Origin: an uncultured Aquitalea sp.
Lineage (GTDB): Bacteria; Pseudomonadota; Gammaproteobacteria; Burkholderiales; Chromobacteriaceae
NCBI RefSeq assembly: GCF_945957525.1
Contig: NZ_CAMFLA010000002.1
Span: forward strand, 62,001 to 126,000
Length of the DNA stretch: 64,000 bases
Direction of reading: 5' to 3'
Shown here: piece by piece, positions 9,117 through 19,133 of the stretch
Layout of the letters: every line of letters begins with the position of its first letter
Numbering within the stretch: the first letter of the stretch is position 1
The notes under the pieces: generated by a model
Told to the model about the DNA's origin: nothing
The model's database searches: none
The model's input: the letters and a program-made list of their open reading frames with translations, nothing else
Translations under genes and position numbers: made by a program

Positions 9117-10219
9117 AATTCGGACAACCGTCCACGTTGCCGCGCTGGGCGCAACTTACCGTACTGCCGGCGCTTAACCTGATGGCCGCGCTGCTGGTGA
9201 CCGGTCTGGTGACCTGGTTTATCGGCGAAGACCCGTGGGAATGTCTCAAATTGCTGGTGCACGGCGCATTCGGCTACGGCGAAGGCATAGGCTACACGCT
9301 GTTCTACACCACAGGCTTCATCTTCACCGGCCTTGCGGTAGCCACGGCCTTTCATGCCGGGCTGTTCAACATCGGCGGCGAAGGGCAGGCGTATCTGGCC
9401 GGCCTCGGCGTCACGCTGGTGGTGCTGGCGTTCGATCACACCTTGCCGCCGATAGTGCTGGTGCCGCTGTGCATCCTCGCCGCCATGGGCTTTGGCGCTG
9501 CCTGGGCTTTCATCCCGGGCTGGCTGCAGGCGCGTCGCGGCAGCCACATCGTGGTCACCACCATCATGTTCAACTTCATCGCCTATTCGCTGATGTTGTA
9601 CCTGATTGGTCATCATCTGATCGAAGCCGGTTCGCAAAACCCCACCACGCGCGAGTTTGGCCAGAACGCCTGGATTCCGGCGCTGCACCAAGTGGCCGCC
9701 GGTATGGGCGTCACCCTGCCCAGCACGCCGCTCAACCTCACTTTCGTGATGGCGCTGCTGGCTTGCGCTTTGTTCTACCTCATCGTGTGGCATAGCCGCT
9801 GGGGCTTCCAGCTGCGCACGGTCGGCGTGAATGAAAGCGCCGCCCGCTATGCCGGCATGGATGTAGGTAAAACCATCATCATCGCCATGTGCGTGTCCGG
9901 CGCCTTGTCCGGCTTTGCCGCCATCAACGAATTGCTGGGCTCCACGCACCGCATGAACGTTGCCTTCACCAACGGCGTGGGTTTTGTCGGCATCGCCGTG
10001 GCGCTGATGGGGCGCAACCATCCGGTGGGCATCATCCTGTCGGCCTTGCTGTTCGGCGCGCTGACGCAGGGCGGTCTGGAGCTGTCGTTTGAGAAGCCGG
10101 TCATCACCCGCGAGATGATCATCTTCATCCAGGGCCTGATCATCCTCTTCTGCGGCGCGCTGGAAAACCTTTTCGAGCCCTTCATCGCCGGCCTGTTCAA
10201 GCGCAAGGACGACAAGTAA
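9113..10219 (+). CDS. Nucleoside ABC transporter permease 1
   Basis: 368-residue inner-membrane permease of the BPD_transp_2 family (NupP/YufP type), with about 9-10 hydrophobic segments and the family stretch FHAGLFNIGGEGQ. It starts at a TTG that overlaps the ATPase stop (TTGA), which implies translational coupling. The C terminus is Lys/Arg rich (FKRKDDK), as expected for a cytoplasmic end. Confidence 0.9.
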   Translation: MKFGQPSTLPRWAQLTVLPALNLMAALLVTGLVTWFIGEDPWECLKLLVHGAFGYGEGIGYTLFYTTGFIFTGLAVATAFHAGLFNIGGEGQAYLAGLGVTLVVLAFDHTLPPIVLVPLCILAAMGFGAAWAFIPGWLQARRGSHIVVTTIMFNFIAYSLMLYLIGHHLIEAGSQNPTTREFGQNAWIPALHQVAAGMGVTLPSTPLNLTFVMALLACALFYLIVWHSRWGFQLRTVGVNESAARYAGMDVGKTIIIAMCVSGALSGFAAINELLGSTHRMNVAFTNGVGFVGIAVALMGRNHPVGIILSALLFGALTQGGLELSFEKPVITREMIIFIQGLIILFCGALENLFEPFIAGLFKRKDDK

Positions 10220-11182
10220 ATGGAACAGTTATTCAGTCTGCTTGATTCCACCATTCGTGTGGCCACGCCGCTGATTCTGGCGGCCATGGCCGGCATGTTC
10301 TCCGAACGCTCAGGCGTGGTGGACATCGGTCTGGAAGGCAAGATGCTGATTGCCGCCTTTGCCTCGGCGGCGGCGGCCTTCACCACCGGTTCGCCGTGGA
10401 TCGGCATGCTGGCCGGCATCATGGCCTCGGTGAGCATGGCCATGGTGCATGCCTTCGTATCGGTAACTTATAACGGCAACCAGCTCATTTCCGGCATGGC
10501 CATCAACACCATTGCCTCCGGCATCACGCCAGTGCTGGGGCTGGCCTGGTTCCAGCAGGGCGGCAACTCGCCGCAACTGCCGGACGAAGCGCGCTTCCAT
10601 GAAATCACGCTGCCGTTTGCCGATGCGCTGCGCGATGTGCCGGTGCTGGGGCAGGTGTACAGCAAGCTTATTTCCGGTCACAGCATTCTGGTGTACCTCA
10701 CTGTGCTGATCATTCCGCTGGTGAGCTGGGTGGTGTACAAGAGCCGCTTCGGCCTGCGCCTGCGCGCAGTCGGCGAGAACCCGCACGCGGCGGATACCGC
10801 CGGCGTATCGGTGGCGCGCGTGCGCTACATCAGCCTGTTCTGGGGGGGCGTGCTGTGCGGTATGGCTGGTACCTTCCTGTCGGTGTACCAAACCGGTTCC
10901 TTCATCAAGGAAATGACCGCCGGCAAGGGCTTCCTTGCGCTGGCGGCGCTGATCTTCGGCAAATGGCGTCCGGTGCCGGCAGTGATTGGCTGCCTGTTGT
11001 TCGCTTTTGCCGACGCTGTGCAGATTCGTCTGGAAGGCGTGGCCATCCCCGGCATTGGCCAGATTCCCTCGCAAGCCATCAGCGTGATTCCTTACGTGCT
11101 GACAGTGCTGCTGCTGGCTGGTTTTGTCGGCCGCGCGGTGGCGCCCAAGGCCATTGGCGTGCCTTTCGTCAAATCGCGCTGA
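10220..11182 (+). CDS. Nucleoside ABC transporter permease 2
   Basis: 320-residue second BPD_transp_2 permease (NupQ/YufQ type) with FSERSGVVDIGLEGKMLI near the N terminus and multiple membrane helices. The ATG follows the previous stop with no gap (TAAATG). It ends just before a strong terminator and is the last gene of the importer operon. Confidence 0.9.
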   Translation: MEQLFSLLDSTIRVATPLILAAMAGMFSERSGVVDIGLEGKMLIAAFASAAAAFTTGSPWIGMLAGIMASVSMAMVHAFVSVTYNGNQLISGMAINTIASGITPVLGLAWFQQGGNSPQLPDEARFHEITLPFADALRDVPVLGQVYSKLISGHSILVYLTVLIIPLVSWVVYKSRFGLRLRAVGENPHAADTAGVSVARVRYISLFWGGVLCGMAGTFLSVYQTGSFIKEMTAGKGFLALAALIFGKWRPVPAVIGCLLFAFADAVQIRLEGVAIPGIGQIPSQAISVIPYVLTVLLLAGFVGRAVAPKAIGVPFVKSR

Positions 11183-11206
11183 GCGGCATGGCGTTCATGC
11201 AGCATC

Positions 11207-11232
11207 AAGGCCGGCCATGCCGGCCTTTTTCT
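11207..11232 (+). terminator. Terminator of the nucleoside ABC operon
   Basis: 9-bp perfect stem AAGGCCGGC / GCCGGCCTT with a 3-nt loop, followed by TTTTTCTT. Confidence 0.88.
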
Positions 11233-11344
11233 TGCGCCCGGGCTGGCTGTCCTTTCTGCTTGCGCTACACTGTGGAACACGGCCATGCATGGAAGACGGC
11301 GGGCTGGGCGGGGGACTCACAATAACAAAAGAGGAGTTGCGGGC

Positions 11345-12025
11345 ATGCTGCTTGCCATGCTGTCGCTGGTGACAATGGGCATTGTCATTTCATTGCTGGC
11401 CTACTACCTGGGAGATCGATTCGCACGGTTTCCGGGCGGCGAATGGGATGGCGGCCATGGAGAATTCACCACGAGCGGAAGACTGTCTTCGGCCGACTCT
11501 TGGGCCAATCGCGCCTGGCCGGCGATCCGCGACCGCGTGCAGTTTCCACCGCTTTATCTGCCGGCCCAGCAAGTGGCCAGCCGGCTCAATCCGGGCAAAG
11601 TGTATCTGGTGGACCCGGCCAATCTGTCCTGCACCTGCAATTACTTTCTCATACGCGGCGCGCGCGCGGCCATCGGCAGCAAGGAGCGGTTGTGCCGCCA
11701 TTTGCGCAATGTGTACGCCAGCCAGGGCAATCCCAGCGCGCTGATCCGCATGGTGCTGCTGGATGACGCGCACTACGGCGAAACCGATCAGCTATGGTCT
11801 GGCGAAGTGGACGGCATCCCGGTCGTGATTGCCTGGCGCGAGGGCGATCCCTGGGTGGCGGTCTACACCCGCGCCAGCATTACCAATGGCGAGCCGGACT
11901 TTCAGCGTTATGTTTTCCATCTGGACAACGCCGCCTGGGGCGAAGGCCGCATTCCGCGCGCCAATGCGCAATCCATCCGCCAGATGCTGGCAGACTGGTT
12001 TGCCGACCCGCATCTGGCGGCCTGA
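11345..12025 (+). CDS. Membrane-anchored protein with SWIM-like zinc motif, unknown function
   Basis: 226 residues. The ATG at 11345 is preceded by AGAGGAG at a usable distance. Residues 1-22 form one transmembrane helix, and the rest is a soluble domain. Residues 96-119 carry Cys96-x-Cys98, then 18 residues, then Cys117-x-His119, which matches the CxC...CxH pattern of SWIM zinc fingers. I do not recognise the remaining domain. It is flanked by terminators, so it is probably monocistronic. SWIM domains elsewhere bind DNA or proteins; a membrane-tethered version would be unusual. The motif is seen; its function is inference. Confidence 0.7.
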   Translation: MLLAMLSLVTMGIVISLLAYYLGDRFARFPGGEWDGGHGEFTTSGRLSSADSWANRAWPAIRDRVQFPPLYLPAQQVASRLNPGKVYLVDPANLSCTCNYFLIRGARAAIGSKERLCRHLRNVYASQGNPSALIRMVLLDDAHYGETDQLWSGEVDGIPVVIAWREGDPWVAVYTRASITNGEPDFQRYVFHLDNAAWGEGRIPRANAQSIRQMLADWFADPHLAA

Positions 12026-12037
12026 GTCGCAGGACCC

Positions 12038-12047
12038 TTCGGCCAAC
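12038..12047 (-). repeat. GTTGGCCGAA motif, intergenic copy
   Basis: Exact minus-strand copy, 12 bases after the stop of the SWIM-like gene. No hairpin is formed here. Confidence 0.8.
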
Positions 12048-12111
12048 CTTCATCCAGCTTCAACCTTGATGTGCTAGAACGGAAGCATCCCCGCTCTGAC
12101 AGGATGCCGGT

Positions 12112-12915
12112 TTGACGCTGATCACCCGACTGTTCGCCCTATTGCTGGCTTGTTCTGTCGCCATGCCTTTGTTGGCTCGCGCGGACGGGCCGCCATTGCC
12201 GCTCACCATCTATACCGATGAATGGCCGCCGCTGAGCTATGTCGACAACGACGAAGCCAAGGGCATGGCGGTGGAGTTGGTCAACCTCTTGCAACAGCGC
12301 CTGCAGACCAGCTGGCCGGTCCAGCTGATGCCATGGGCGCGGGCTTACAGTTACCTGCTGACCCGCTCCAACGTGATGCTGTTTGTCATGGGGCGCAATC
12401 CGGAGCGGGAGCGCCTGATGACGCTGGTGGGACCGGTGGCCACCTCCACCATCATGCTTTATACCCGCAAAGGCGAAGCCCAGCGCTTGCGCTCGCGCGG
12501 GGCGGGCTTGTCCGAGCTGCCGCTGAGCGGTTTTCGCAGCAGCATTTTCGTGGCGGTGGCTCGCAAGCATGGTTTCGTCAATATTCTGGAAAGCGCTGAT
12601 TCCGCGCAGTCGGTGCGGCAGTTGATGTCGCATCGCGTGGACCTCTGGTCGGAGGGCGACAGCGTGGTGGACAGCGTGCTGCAAAAGATGGGTCTGCCGG
12701 CCGGCAGCGTGGAGCCGGTCATGCCGCTGGAACAAGTGGATCTCTATCTGGCGTTTTCCAGAGGCACGCCGCGCAGCGTGGTGATTGCCTGGGAGAAAGC
12801 CTTGCGCGCAGCCAAGCAGGATGGCAGCTACGCGGCGTTGTACCGGCGCTGGTTGCCCAGTGCGCCCATGCCGATGACTGTAGAACGGGCGGGCCTGGAA
12901 CCGGTTTCTGATTGA
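12112..12915 (+). CDS. Periplasmic substrate-binding protein (SBP family 3)
   Basis: 267 residues starting at a TTG, with a signal peptide ending around LARA before DGPPLPLTIYTDEWPPLSYVD, the typical opening of amino-acid-binding type 3 proteins. No permease or ATPase is adjacent. Such orphan proteins in Neisseriales and pseudomonads are often annotated as transporter substrate-binding domain proteins without a known ligand. ERERLMTLVGPVA is in keeping with the family. Confidence 0.8.
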   Translation: MTLITRLFALLLACSVAMPLLARADGPPLPLTIYTDEWPPLSYVDNDEAKGMAVELVNLLQQRLQTSWPVQLMPWARAYSYLLTRSNVMLFVMGRNPERERLMTLVGPVATSTIMLYTRKGEAQRLRSRGAGLSELPLSGFRSSIFVAVARKHGFVNILESADSAQSVRQLMSHRVDLWSEGDSVVDSVLQKMGLPAGSVEPVMPLEQVDLYLAFSRGTPRSVVIAWEKALRAAKQDGSYAALYRRWLPSAPMPMTVERAGLEPVSD

Positions 12916-13022
12916 AACACTGGTTAACATTATTTCAAGCCGCCCACGCTGGCGTCATTTCGCGTTAACGCGCACAATTCGGCCATGATCGACGCCCCTC
13001 GCGGGCCAAGGAGTCCATAGTC

Positions 13023-13688
13023 ATGAAAAAAATCGTTAGCTCCCTCGTGATCGTCGCATTCGGCGCCGCCAGCCTTAGCGGTTGCGCCAACATGAACGAC
13101 ACCCAGAAAACCACCGGTACCGGCGCCGCTATCGGCGCGGGCGTCGGCGCGGTGCTGGGCGCCATCACCGCTGGCGGCCATACCGGTCGCAGCGCCGCCA
13201 CTGGCGCCGCCATCGGCGCAGCCTTGGGCGCAGGCGGCGGCTACCTGTGGTCGCAGCACATGCAAAAGCAGAAGGAAGCCATGGAGCAAGCCTCCAAGGG
13301 CACCGGCGTCAGTGTGAGCCAGACCAACGACAATCAGTTGAAACTGAATATCCCGAGCGACGTGTCCTTCGACACTGGTCGTTACGACATCAAGCCCAAT
13401 CTGCGCCCGGTGCTGGAACGCTTCGCCACCACGCTGCAGCAGAACCCGGTCACCACCGTGCGCATCATCGGTCATACCGACAACACCGGCACCGACGCCA
13501 TCAACGACCCGCTGTCGGTGAATCGCGCCAAGGCCACGCGCGACTATCTGGTGGCGCGCGGCATCAGCATGAACCGCATCGCCATTGATGGTCGCGGTTC
13601 GCATGAGCCCATTGCCGACAACAGCACCGCTTCCGGTCGCGCCGCCAACCGTCGCGTGGAGATCTTTGTGGGTGAATCGGCGCAGTAA
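13023..13688 (+). CDS. OmpA family lipoprotein with glycine zipper (YiaD-like)
   Basis: 221 residues. The signal peptide ends in the lipobox LSGC, with Cys21 as the lipidated residue. Residues about 32-85 form a glycine-zipper hydrophobic region (GAAIGAGVGAVLGAITAGG), and residues about 105-218 form an OmpA-like peptidoglycan-binding domain (SFDTGRYDIKPNLRPVLERFA, IIGHTDNTG, SVNRAKATRDYL, RRVEIFV). It probably tethers the outer membrane to peptidoglycan. A clean terminator follows the stop. Confidence 0.92.
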   Translation: MKKIVSSLVIVAFGAASLSGCANMNDTQKTTGTGAAIGAGVGAVLGAITAGGHTGRSAATGAAIGAALGAGGGYLWSQHMQKQKEAMEQASKGTGVSVSQTNDNQLKLNIPSDVSFDTGRYDIKPNLRPVLERFATTLQQNPVTTVRIIGHTDNTGTDAINDPLSVNRAKATRDYLVARGISMNRIAIDGRGSHEPIADNSTASGRAANRRVEIFVGESAQ

Positions 13689-13708
13689 GCGCGCCTTCCT
13701 GCTTGATG

Positions 13709-13738
13709 AAAACCCTGCCCGTCGGGCAGGGTTTTTTC
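13709..13738 (+). terminator. Terminator of the OmpA lipoprotein gene
   Basis: Stem AACCCTGCCC / GGGCAGGGTT, 3-nt loop GTC, then a T6 run. Confidence 0.9.
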
Positions 13739-13848
13739 TTGCGTGCCGCCGGCCTGCGGCAGACTTGATAAGCAAATGCCTTTTTCTTGGTTCTGTCTTG
13801 CCGGATGCGGCTTTACAGTGGCCTCATCCATAGAAGAGGGCGAGCGAC

Positions 13849-14157
13849 ATGAAAGCCATGATCATAGGCGGCGACAAAGTGGACACCACTCGTCGCGCTT
13901 TGCTGGAATCCGGTTTCGCCGACATCGTTCACTGGACGGGCCGGAAAACCAACGACCTGCGCCGTCAGGTGCCGGGCGATATCGACCACATCGTCATCAT
14001 GCTGGACTACTGCAATCACAATCTCGCCAAGCGCATGCGCGATGTGGCGCGCGAGCAGCGCATCGGTCTGTCCTATGTTGGCCGAAGGCAGCAGGCGGAC
14101 CGCGCCGGCAGCGGCGCCGTGCTGAAGGGGGCGCTGGGCGTGCTGTCCGCGCATTGA
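13849..14157 (+). CDS. DUF2325 domain-containing protein
   Basis: 102 residues with a good ribosome site (AGAGGGCGAGCGAC before ATG). The sequence MKAMIIGGDKVD, then GFADIVHWTGRK and HIVIMLDYCNHNLAKRMR match the small DUF2325 family, common in Neisseriales and of unknown function. Tyr, Cys and His cluster in LDYCNHNL. A GTTGGCCGAA motif lies within (14077-14086). Confidence 0.85.
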   Translation: MKAMIIGGDKVDTTRRALLESGFADIVHWTGRKTNDLRRQVPGDIDHIVIMLDYCNHNLAKRMRDVAREQRIGLSYVGRRQQADRAGSGAVLKGALGVLSAH

Positions 14158-14228
14158 GCACAGGTTCGCAGCAACCATCGTCCTGGGCTGAAGGGGCGAT
14201 CAGCATTCCCGGCAGCAGATGAATAGGC

Positions 14229-14264
14229 AAAAGCCAGATCCGGCCACGGTCGATCTGGCTTTTT
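14229..14264. terminator. Bidirectional terminator between DUF2325 gene and ssuF
   Basis: 12-bp perfect stem AAAAGCCAGATC / GATCTGGCTTTT with an 11-nt loop and T run. It serves the rightward gene and the end of the leftward ssu operon. Confidence 0.85.
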
Positions 14265-14340
14265 ACGTTTGCTCCAACCTTGCCCGGCCGCGCTGGGCCT
14301 GGAAGGTTGAACGGGCCAGTCCGAGGGCCGGCCCGTGGTT

Positions 14341-14556
14341 TTACAACGTGGCGATGGAAACTTCGGTGGATTTGACGAAGGCAATCACTTCCGAGCCCAC
14401 TTTCAGGCCCAGTTCTTTTACCGAACGGGTAGTGATGACCGAGGTGACAATGCCGGAGGCGGTTTGCACGTCTACTTCAGACAGTACTGGGCCTTCGATG
14501 ATCTCCTTGATCTCGCCCTTGAATTGATTGCGCACATTGATGGATTTGATGCTCAT
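14341..14556 (-). CDS. ssuF: Molbindin-type protein SsuF (TOBE/Mop domain)
   Basis: 71 residues forming one Mop/TOBE domain: MSIKSINVRNQFKGEIKEI, then VLSEVDVQTASGIVTSVIT, then LKVGSEVIAFVKSTEVSI. It is the last gene of the ssu operon, where Pseudomonas putida carries ssuF, also a molbindin-like protein, needed there for some sulfonate use. Proteins of this fold bind molybdate or related oxyanions. It could instead be a general molbindin caught in the operon. Confidence 0.85.
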   Translation of the reverse strand: MSIKSINVRNQFKGEIKEIIEGPVLSEVDVQTASGIVTSVITTRSVKELGLKVGSEVIAFVKSTEVSIATL

Positions 14557-14573
14557 GGTGTTCTCCTGATGGG

Positions 14574-15362
14574 TTACAGCGCCCAGTGCAGACGGGCGAA
14601 TTCGATATCGCGTTCTGGCGCGGGGGCAGGGGTTTCGCCGGCGAGCGGGCCTTGCAGCACGCGTTGCAGCAGGTAGTGTTCCAGCCGGACAAAATCGGGG
14701 TGAGAGCTGTTGCGTTGGCGGGGGAGATCCACCGGCAGATCTACCGCCACCTTGCCGTTTTCCAGCAGGATCACCCGGTCGGCCAGTGTGACGGCCTCGC
14801 TGACATCGTGGGTCACCAGCACGGCGGTGCCGCCGTGCGATAGCCATAGCGACTCGATCAGCGCCTGCATTTCCAGCCGCGTCAGCGCGTCCAGCGCGCC
14901 CAGCGGTTCGTCCAGCAACAGCAATTGCGGCTGATGCACCAGGGCGCGCGCCAGCGCGACGCGCTGGCGCTGACCGCCGGACAGGCGGCTGGGCCATTCG
15001 TGGGCGCGCTCTTCCAGCCCCACCTCGCGCAAGGCGTCCAGCGCCTGTGCGATGGAATCGGCCGGCAAGCCCAGCGCCACGTTCTGCAGTACGGTTTTCC
15101 AGGGTAGCAGTCGCGAATCCTGGAACATCAGCCGGGTGCGCGCTGCGCCAGGCGCATGCAACTGGCCGCCATCGGCCCGGTCCAGCCCGGCCAGCAGTCG
15201 CAGCAGTGTGCTTTTGCCGCAGCCGGAGCGGCCGACGATGGCGACGAACTGGCCTTGCGGAATATGCAGGTTGATGGCTTGCAGCACCTGACGTTGGCCG
15301 AAGCGGCGGTCGACGTTGCTCAGACGGATATCCTTGTCCAGCGGACGGTCATCGGGTTTCAT
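14574..15362 (-). CDS. ssuB: Aliphatic sulfonate ABC transporter ATP-binding protein SsuB
   Basis: 262 residues. Walker [10 protein letters not shown], signature [15 protein letters not shown], Walker [13 protein letters not shown] and switch His in LVTHDVSEA. It starts at the ATG at 15362 ([10 protein letters not shown]), 13 bases after the ssuC stop. It is the ATPase of the sulfonate importer with SsuC and SsuA. Confidence 0.93.
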   Translation of the reverse strand: MKPDDRPLDKDIRLSNVDRRFGQRQVLQAINLHIPQGQFVAIVGRSGCGKSTLLRLLAGLDRADGGQLHAPGAARTRLMFQDSRLLPWKTVLQNVALGLPADSIAQALDALREVGLEERAHEWPSRLSGGQRQRVALARALVHQPQLLLLDEPLGALDALTRLEMQALIESLWLSHGGTAVLVTHDVSEAVTLADRVILLENGKVAVDLPVDLPRQRNSSHPDFVRLEHYLLQRVLQGPLAGETPAPAPERDIEFARLHWAL

Positions 15363-15375
15363 GGTGGTTTTCCGG

Positions 15376-16161
15376 TTACAAGGCGGTTTGCAAGGCGGGG
15401 TGCCAGGCCAGCAGCCGGCGCTCCAGCAGCCGCACGCTGATGTCCACGCCCTTGCCCAGCAAGGCGTACAGCAGGATGGACAGCACAACGATGTCGGTTT
15501 GCAGGAATTCGCGGGCATTGGAGGCTAGGTAGCCGATGCCGCTGTTGGCGGCCAGTGTTTCCGCCACGATAAGGATGATCCAGGCAATGCCCAGCGCGTA
15601 ACGGACGCCCACCATGATGCTGGGCAGCGCACCCGGCAGAATCACATGGCGAAACAGCGGCCAGCCGCGCAGGCCGTAGCTGCGCGCCATCTCCACCAGG
15701 CCCGGGTCCAGCGTGCGGATGCCGTGCCAGGTATTGAGATACACAGGAAACAGGGTGCCAAAGGCCACCAGAAACAGCTTGGCGGTTTCGTCAATGCCAA
15801 ACCACAGGATCACCAGCGGCAGGATGGCCAGCGGGGGGATATTGCGCAGCATCTGCAAGGTGGTGTCCAGCAGAGTTTCGCCCAGTCGCGACAGGCCGCT
15901 GATCAGTCCCAGCGCCAGACCCAGACTGGCGCCGATGGCGAAGCCGATACCGGCGCGGACAAAGCTCACCCACAAATGTCGGGCCAGTTCGCCGCTGGCG
16001 GCAAGCGTCCAGCCGGCTTCCAGAACATGCCAGGGCGAAGGCAGTACCCGGCTGTTGAGCCATCCTTCAGCGGCTGCCAGCTGCCAGGCCAGCACGATGA
16101 CGGCCGGTGCGAGCCAGGGCAGCAGCTGGCGTTTCAGGGAGGCGATGCGGAATGCGCTCAT
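15376..16161 (-). CDS. ssuC: Aliphatic sulfonate ABC transporter permease SsuC
   Basis: 261 residues, start [16 protein letters not shown]. About six membrane helices and the EAA-type loop ([23 protein letters not shown] spans it) characteristic of BPD permeases. It is placed between ssuD and ssuB as in the canonical operon. Confidence 0.92.
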   Translation of the reverse strand: MSAFRIASLKRQLLPWLAPAVIVLAWQLAAAEGWLNSRVLPSPWHVLEAGWTLAASGELARHLWVSFVRAGIGFAIGASLGLALGLISGLSRLGETLLDTTLQMLRNIPPLAILPLVILWFGIDETAKLFLVAFGTLFPVYLNTWHGIRTLDPGLVEMARSYGLRGWPLFRHVILPGALPSIMVGVRYALGIAWIILIVAETLAANSGIGYLASNAREFLQTDIVVLSILLYALLGKGVDISVRLLERRLLAWHPALQTAL

Positions 16162-16171
16162 GCGGTTCTCC

Positions 16172-17311
16172 TCAGGCAGCGGCGGCCGGGCTGGGCGCAT
16201 GCTGATTGGCCATGATTTCGCCAAACGGGCTGTGAAAACCCGCGCTTGCGGCGGCCTTGCCTTTGCCCGGCAAGTGCGGGAACAACAACTCCGCCACGCG
16301 GTAGGCTTCGTCTAGGTGTGGATAGCCGGAAAACACGAAGGTATCGATGCCCAGCTCGGCATATTCCTGCATGCGTCTGGCGACGGTGGGGCCGTCTCCC
16401 ACCAGCGCCGTACCCGCCCCGCCGCGCACCAAGCCAATGCCGGCCCACAAATTGGGCGAGATTTCCAGCTTGTCGCGTTGGCCGCCATGCAAGGCCGCCA
16501 TGCGGCGCTGGCCTTCCGAGTCGGCGCGGGACAGGGTTTGCTGGGCGCGTGCGATGGTGTCGTCGTCCAGCTTGCTGATCAGCGCGTTGGCCGCAGCCCA
16601 GGCCGCTTCGTTGGTTTCACGCACGATCACATGCAGGCGGATGCCGAAGCGCACCGTGCGGCCATGACGGGCGGCGCGCTCGCGAACATCGGCAATCTTG
16701 CGCGCCACTTCGGCTGGCGGCTCGCCCCAGCTGAGGTACACCTCTACATGCTCGGCGGCCAGATCATGCGCGGCGTTGGAGGAGCCGCCGAAGTAGAGCG
16801 GCGGCCAAGGCTTGCTCACCGGCGGGAACAACAGCTGCGCGTCTTTCACCTGGATGTGCTTGCCGTCCAGATCCACTTTTTCGCCAGCCATCACCCCTTT
16901 CCATATGGTAAGAAATTCAGCCGCAGCCTCGTAGCGTTCATCGTGCTGGAGCCAGCTGCCGTCGCCGGCCAGTTCCACCGGATCGCCGCCGGCTACCACG
17001 TTGACCAGCAAGCGGCCATTGGAGTGACGATCAAAACTGGCCGCCATGCGGGCCGCCACCGTGGGCGACATGATGCCGGGCCGCACCGCCACCAGAAACT
17101 TCAGCTGGCGGGTGAGCGGGACCAGGCTGGCGGCCGTCACCCACGGGTCTTCGCAAGATCGGCCGGTGGGAATCAGCGCGCCGTCGAAACCCAGGCTGTC
17201 GGCAGCGCGGGCGATTTGGGCGAGGTAATCGTGGTCCACCGTGCGCGCGCCCTCGGCGCTGCCCAGATAGCGGCCGTCGCCGTGGGTGGGGAAAAACCAG
17301 AAAACTTGCAT
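16172..17311 (-). CDS. ssuD: FMNH2-dependent alkanesulfonate monooxygenase SsuD
   Basis: 379-residue luciferase-like monooxygenase that oxidises C1-type alkanesulfonates to aldehydes and sulfite, using FMNH2 from Ssu[19 protein letters not shown] at the N terminus, [10 protein letters not shown] and [16 protein letters not shown] are characteristic SsuD stretches. The length matches the E. coli enzyme (381). The C terminus (about residues 355-379) is Ala/His rich and variable. Confidence 0.94.
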   Translation of the reverse strand: MQVFWFFPTHGDGRYLGSAEGARTVDHDYLAQIARAADSLGFDGALIPTGRSCEDPWVTAASLVPLTRQLKFLVAVRPGIMSPTVAARMAASFDRHSNGRLLVNVVAGGDPVELAGDGSWLQHDERYEAAAEFLTIWKGVMAGEKVDLDGKHIQVKDAQLLFPPVSKPWPPLYFGGSSNAAHDLAAEHVEVYLSWGEPPAEVARKIADVRERAARHGRTVRFGIRLHVIVRETNEAAWAAANALISKLDDDTIARAQQTLSRADSEGQRRMAALHGGQRDKLEISPNLWAGIGLVRGGAGTALVGDGPTVARRMQEYAELGIDTFVFSGYPHLDEAYRVAELLFPHLPGKGKAAASAGFHSPFGEIMANQHAPSPAAAA

Positions 17312-17340
17312 GGTGTGTGTCCTTGTTGTCCTGGCGGCGG

Positions 17341-18285
17341 TCAGCGCGCGCCGGCCGGTTTCCAGGCGATGTCTTTCACCTGGATGGCCTTGGGGATCAA
17401 GCCGAGCCCATAGAAGGCATCGGCCACTTTTTGCTGTTCGGCCAGCACCTGCGGCTTGAGGTAGCTGACGCTGTAGTCCGGATGGCGACTGAGCACGCCT
17501 TCAAAGGTGGACGCATCCAAGCCGGAATAGCCCGCCAGCGTTGCGGCAATCTGTTTGGTGTCGCCGGAGAGCTGTTTGTTGTTTTCTGTCAGGGCTTTGA
17601 AGACGGTGTCGATGACTTGCGGATTGGCTTCGGCAAACTTGCGCGAGGCCAGATAGAAGGTATTGTTGCTGCTCAGGCCCTTGCCGGTGGTCAGTACGCG
17701 GACATGGCCGGCGTGCTGAGCGGCGGCGTAGTAGGGGTCCCAGATGGTCCAGGCGTCGACATTGCCGCGCTCAAAGGCGGCGCGCGCTTCCGACGGCGAC
17801 AGGTACACCGGGGTGATGTCCTTGTAAGCGATGCCGGCTTTGGCCAGCGCGCTGACGGTGAGGAAGTGTGCGCTGGAGCCCTTGGTGAAGGCAATGCACT
17901 TGCCCTTGAGATCGGCCAGCTTGCGGATGGGCGAGTTCTCCGCCACCAGGATGGCGGAGGATTCCGGCTTGGCCGGCTCTTGCCCGATATAGACGATATC
18001 GGCGCCTGCGGCTTGGGCGAATACCGGCGGCGAATCGCCGGTCATGCCGATGCTGAGGCTGCCGGCATTGATGGCTTCCAGAATCGGCGGACCGGCCTGG
18101 AATTCATACCATTTCACGCTGACGCCCAGTGGCTGCAGCTTTTTTTCCAGCGTGCCTTGCGCTTTCAGCGACAACAGATTGATGGCGCTTTTCTGATAGC
18201 CGATATTGAGGTCCACCGCCAGCGCCGAGGCGGAGACGCCCAGCGCCAGCCAGCCGGCGGTAAGCAGAGTTGTCAGTCGTTTCAT
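17341..18285 (-). CDS. ssuA: Aliphatic sulfonate-binding periplasmic protein SsuA
   Basis: 314 residues. Start at 18285 ([11 protein letters not shown]) gives a signal peptide with cleavage near ALA before [13 protein letters not shown]1/SsuA-type features: [44 protein letters not shown] (a longer stretch), and [13 protein letters not shown]. It delivers sulfonates to SsuC. Confidence 0.92.
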   Translation of the reverse strand: MKRLTTLLTAGWLALGVSASALAVDLNIGYQKSAINLLSLKAQGTLEKKLQPLGVSVKWYEFQAGPPILEAINAGSLSIGMTGDSPPVFAQAAGADIVYIGQEPAKPESSAILVAENSPIRKLADLKGKCIAFTKGSSAHFLTVSALAKAGIAYKDITPVYLSPSEARAAFERGNVDAWTIWDPYYAAAQHAGHVRVLTTGKGLSSNNTFYLASRKFAEANPQVIDTVFKALTENNKQLSGDTKQIAATLAGYSGLDASTFEGVLSRHPDYSVSYLKPQVLAEQQKVADAFYGLGLIPKAIQVKDIAWKPAGAR

Positions 18286-18304
18286 GCGGGGTTTCCTTGC
18301 AGGT

Positions 18305-18892
18305 TTACAGGCTGATGCGGCTGATAACGTGACGGGTGTCAGCATCGCGGCGCGCGCGCGGCGGGGTAAGCGGCAGCTGTTCGATGAAGTCCTGAGCCGC
18401 CTGAGTCAGGCGCAGGTCCAGTTCTTCGGCCAACAGCGCCTCGCCGCCATCGCCTTTGCCGATTTGCGAATCGATGGCAAACACACCCTGATGAATGTCG
18501 CTGGCCTTGAGCGCCGCCAGCACCGGTTTGATGGCGTAGTCCACGGCCAGTAGGTGGCCGGGAGACCCGCCGCTGGCCAGCGGCAGCACGGGCTTGCCGG
18601 CGAAGCCGCCTTCGGGGATCAGATCCAACATCACTTTCAGTGCGCCGGCATAGGCGGCCTTGTAGACCGGGCTGGCAATGATGATGCCGTCTGCGGCTTT
18701 CACCTTCTGCTGGAAATCTTGTACGGTAGGATGGGCAAAGTCGGCGTAGATCAGCGCATCCGGCGGGAAATCGTAAATCGTCACCAGTCGGGTTTCGATG
18801 TCTTGCTCTTGCAGCAGGCCGCTTACCTTATCGATCAGCTTCGCAGTCCTTGACTGACGGCTGGGGCTGCCGGAGATGGCCAGTACTTTCAT
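18305..18892 (-). CDS. ssuE: NAD(P)H-dependent FMN reductase SsuE
   Basis: 195 residues, flavodoxin-like fold: AISGSPSRQSRTAKL at the N terminus, then IIIASPVYKAAYAGALK and PLASGGSPGHLLAVDYA, all SsuE hallmarks. First gene of ssuEADCBF; its upstream gap of about 240 bases to the divergent cyclase gene must hold the sulfur-regulated promoter, though I could not place a Cbl or CysB site. A GTTGGCCGAA motif (18425-18434, minus) lies near the 3' end. Confidence 0.92.
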   Translation of the reverse strand: MKVLAISGSPSRQSRTAKLIDKVSGLLQEQDIETRLVTIYDFPPDALIYADFAHPTVQDFQQKVKAADGIIIASPVYKAAYAGALKVMLDLIPEGGFAGKPVLPLASGGSPGHLLAVDYAIKPVLAALKASDIHQGVFAIDSQIGKGDGGEALLAEELDLRLTQAAQDFIEQLPLTPPRARRDADTRHVISRISL

Positions 18893-19133
18893 GATGGTTC
18901 AGCTCGGTGGGTGAGAGCGCATACCGTACCAGCAGCCCCCTTGGCGGCAGAACCAAGTATTTCTGCTAATCAAATTCGCAAATGGAATGGAAACTGCCAC
19001 GGGCGGGGCGGTGCGTCAGCTCCCCGCCGCTTAATGCCGACGTTGTACGGCGGAGCGGCGGCGGTTACCATGATCGGCCTTGCGCCTTCTGCGCATGGTT
19101 TTTAATCTTGCAAGCCTAGCTCTGACGTACGCC

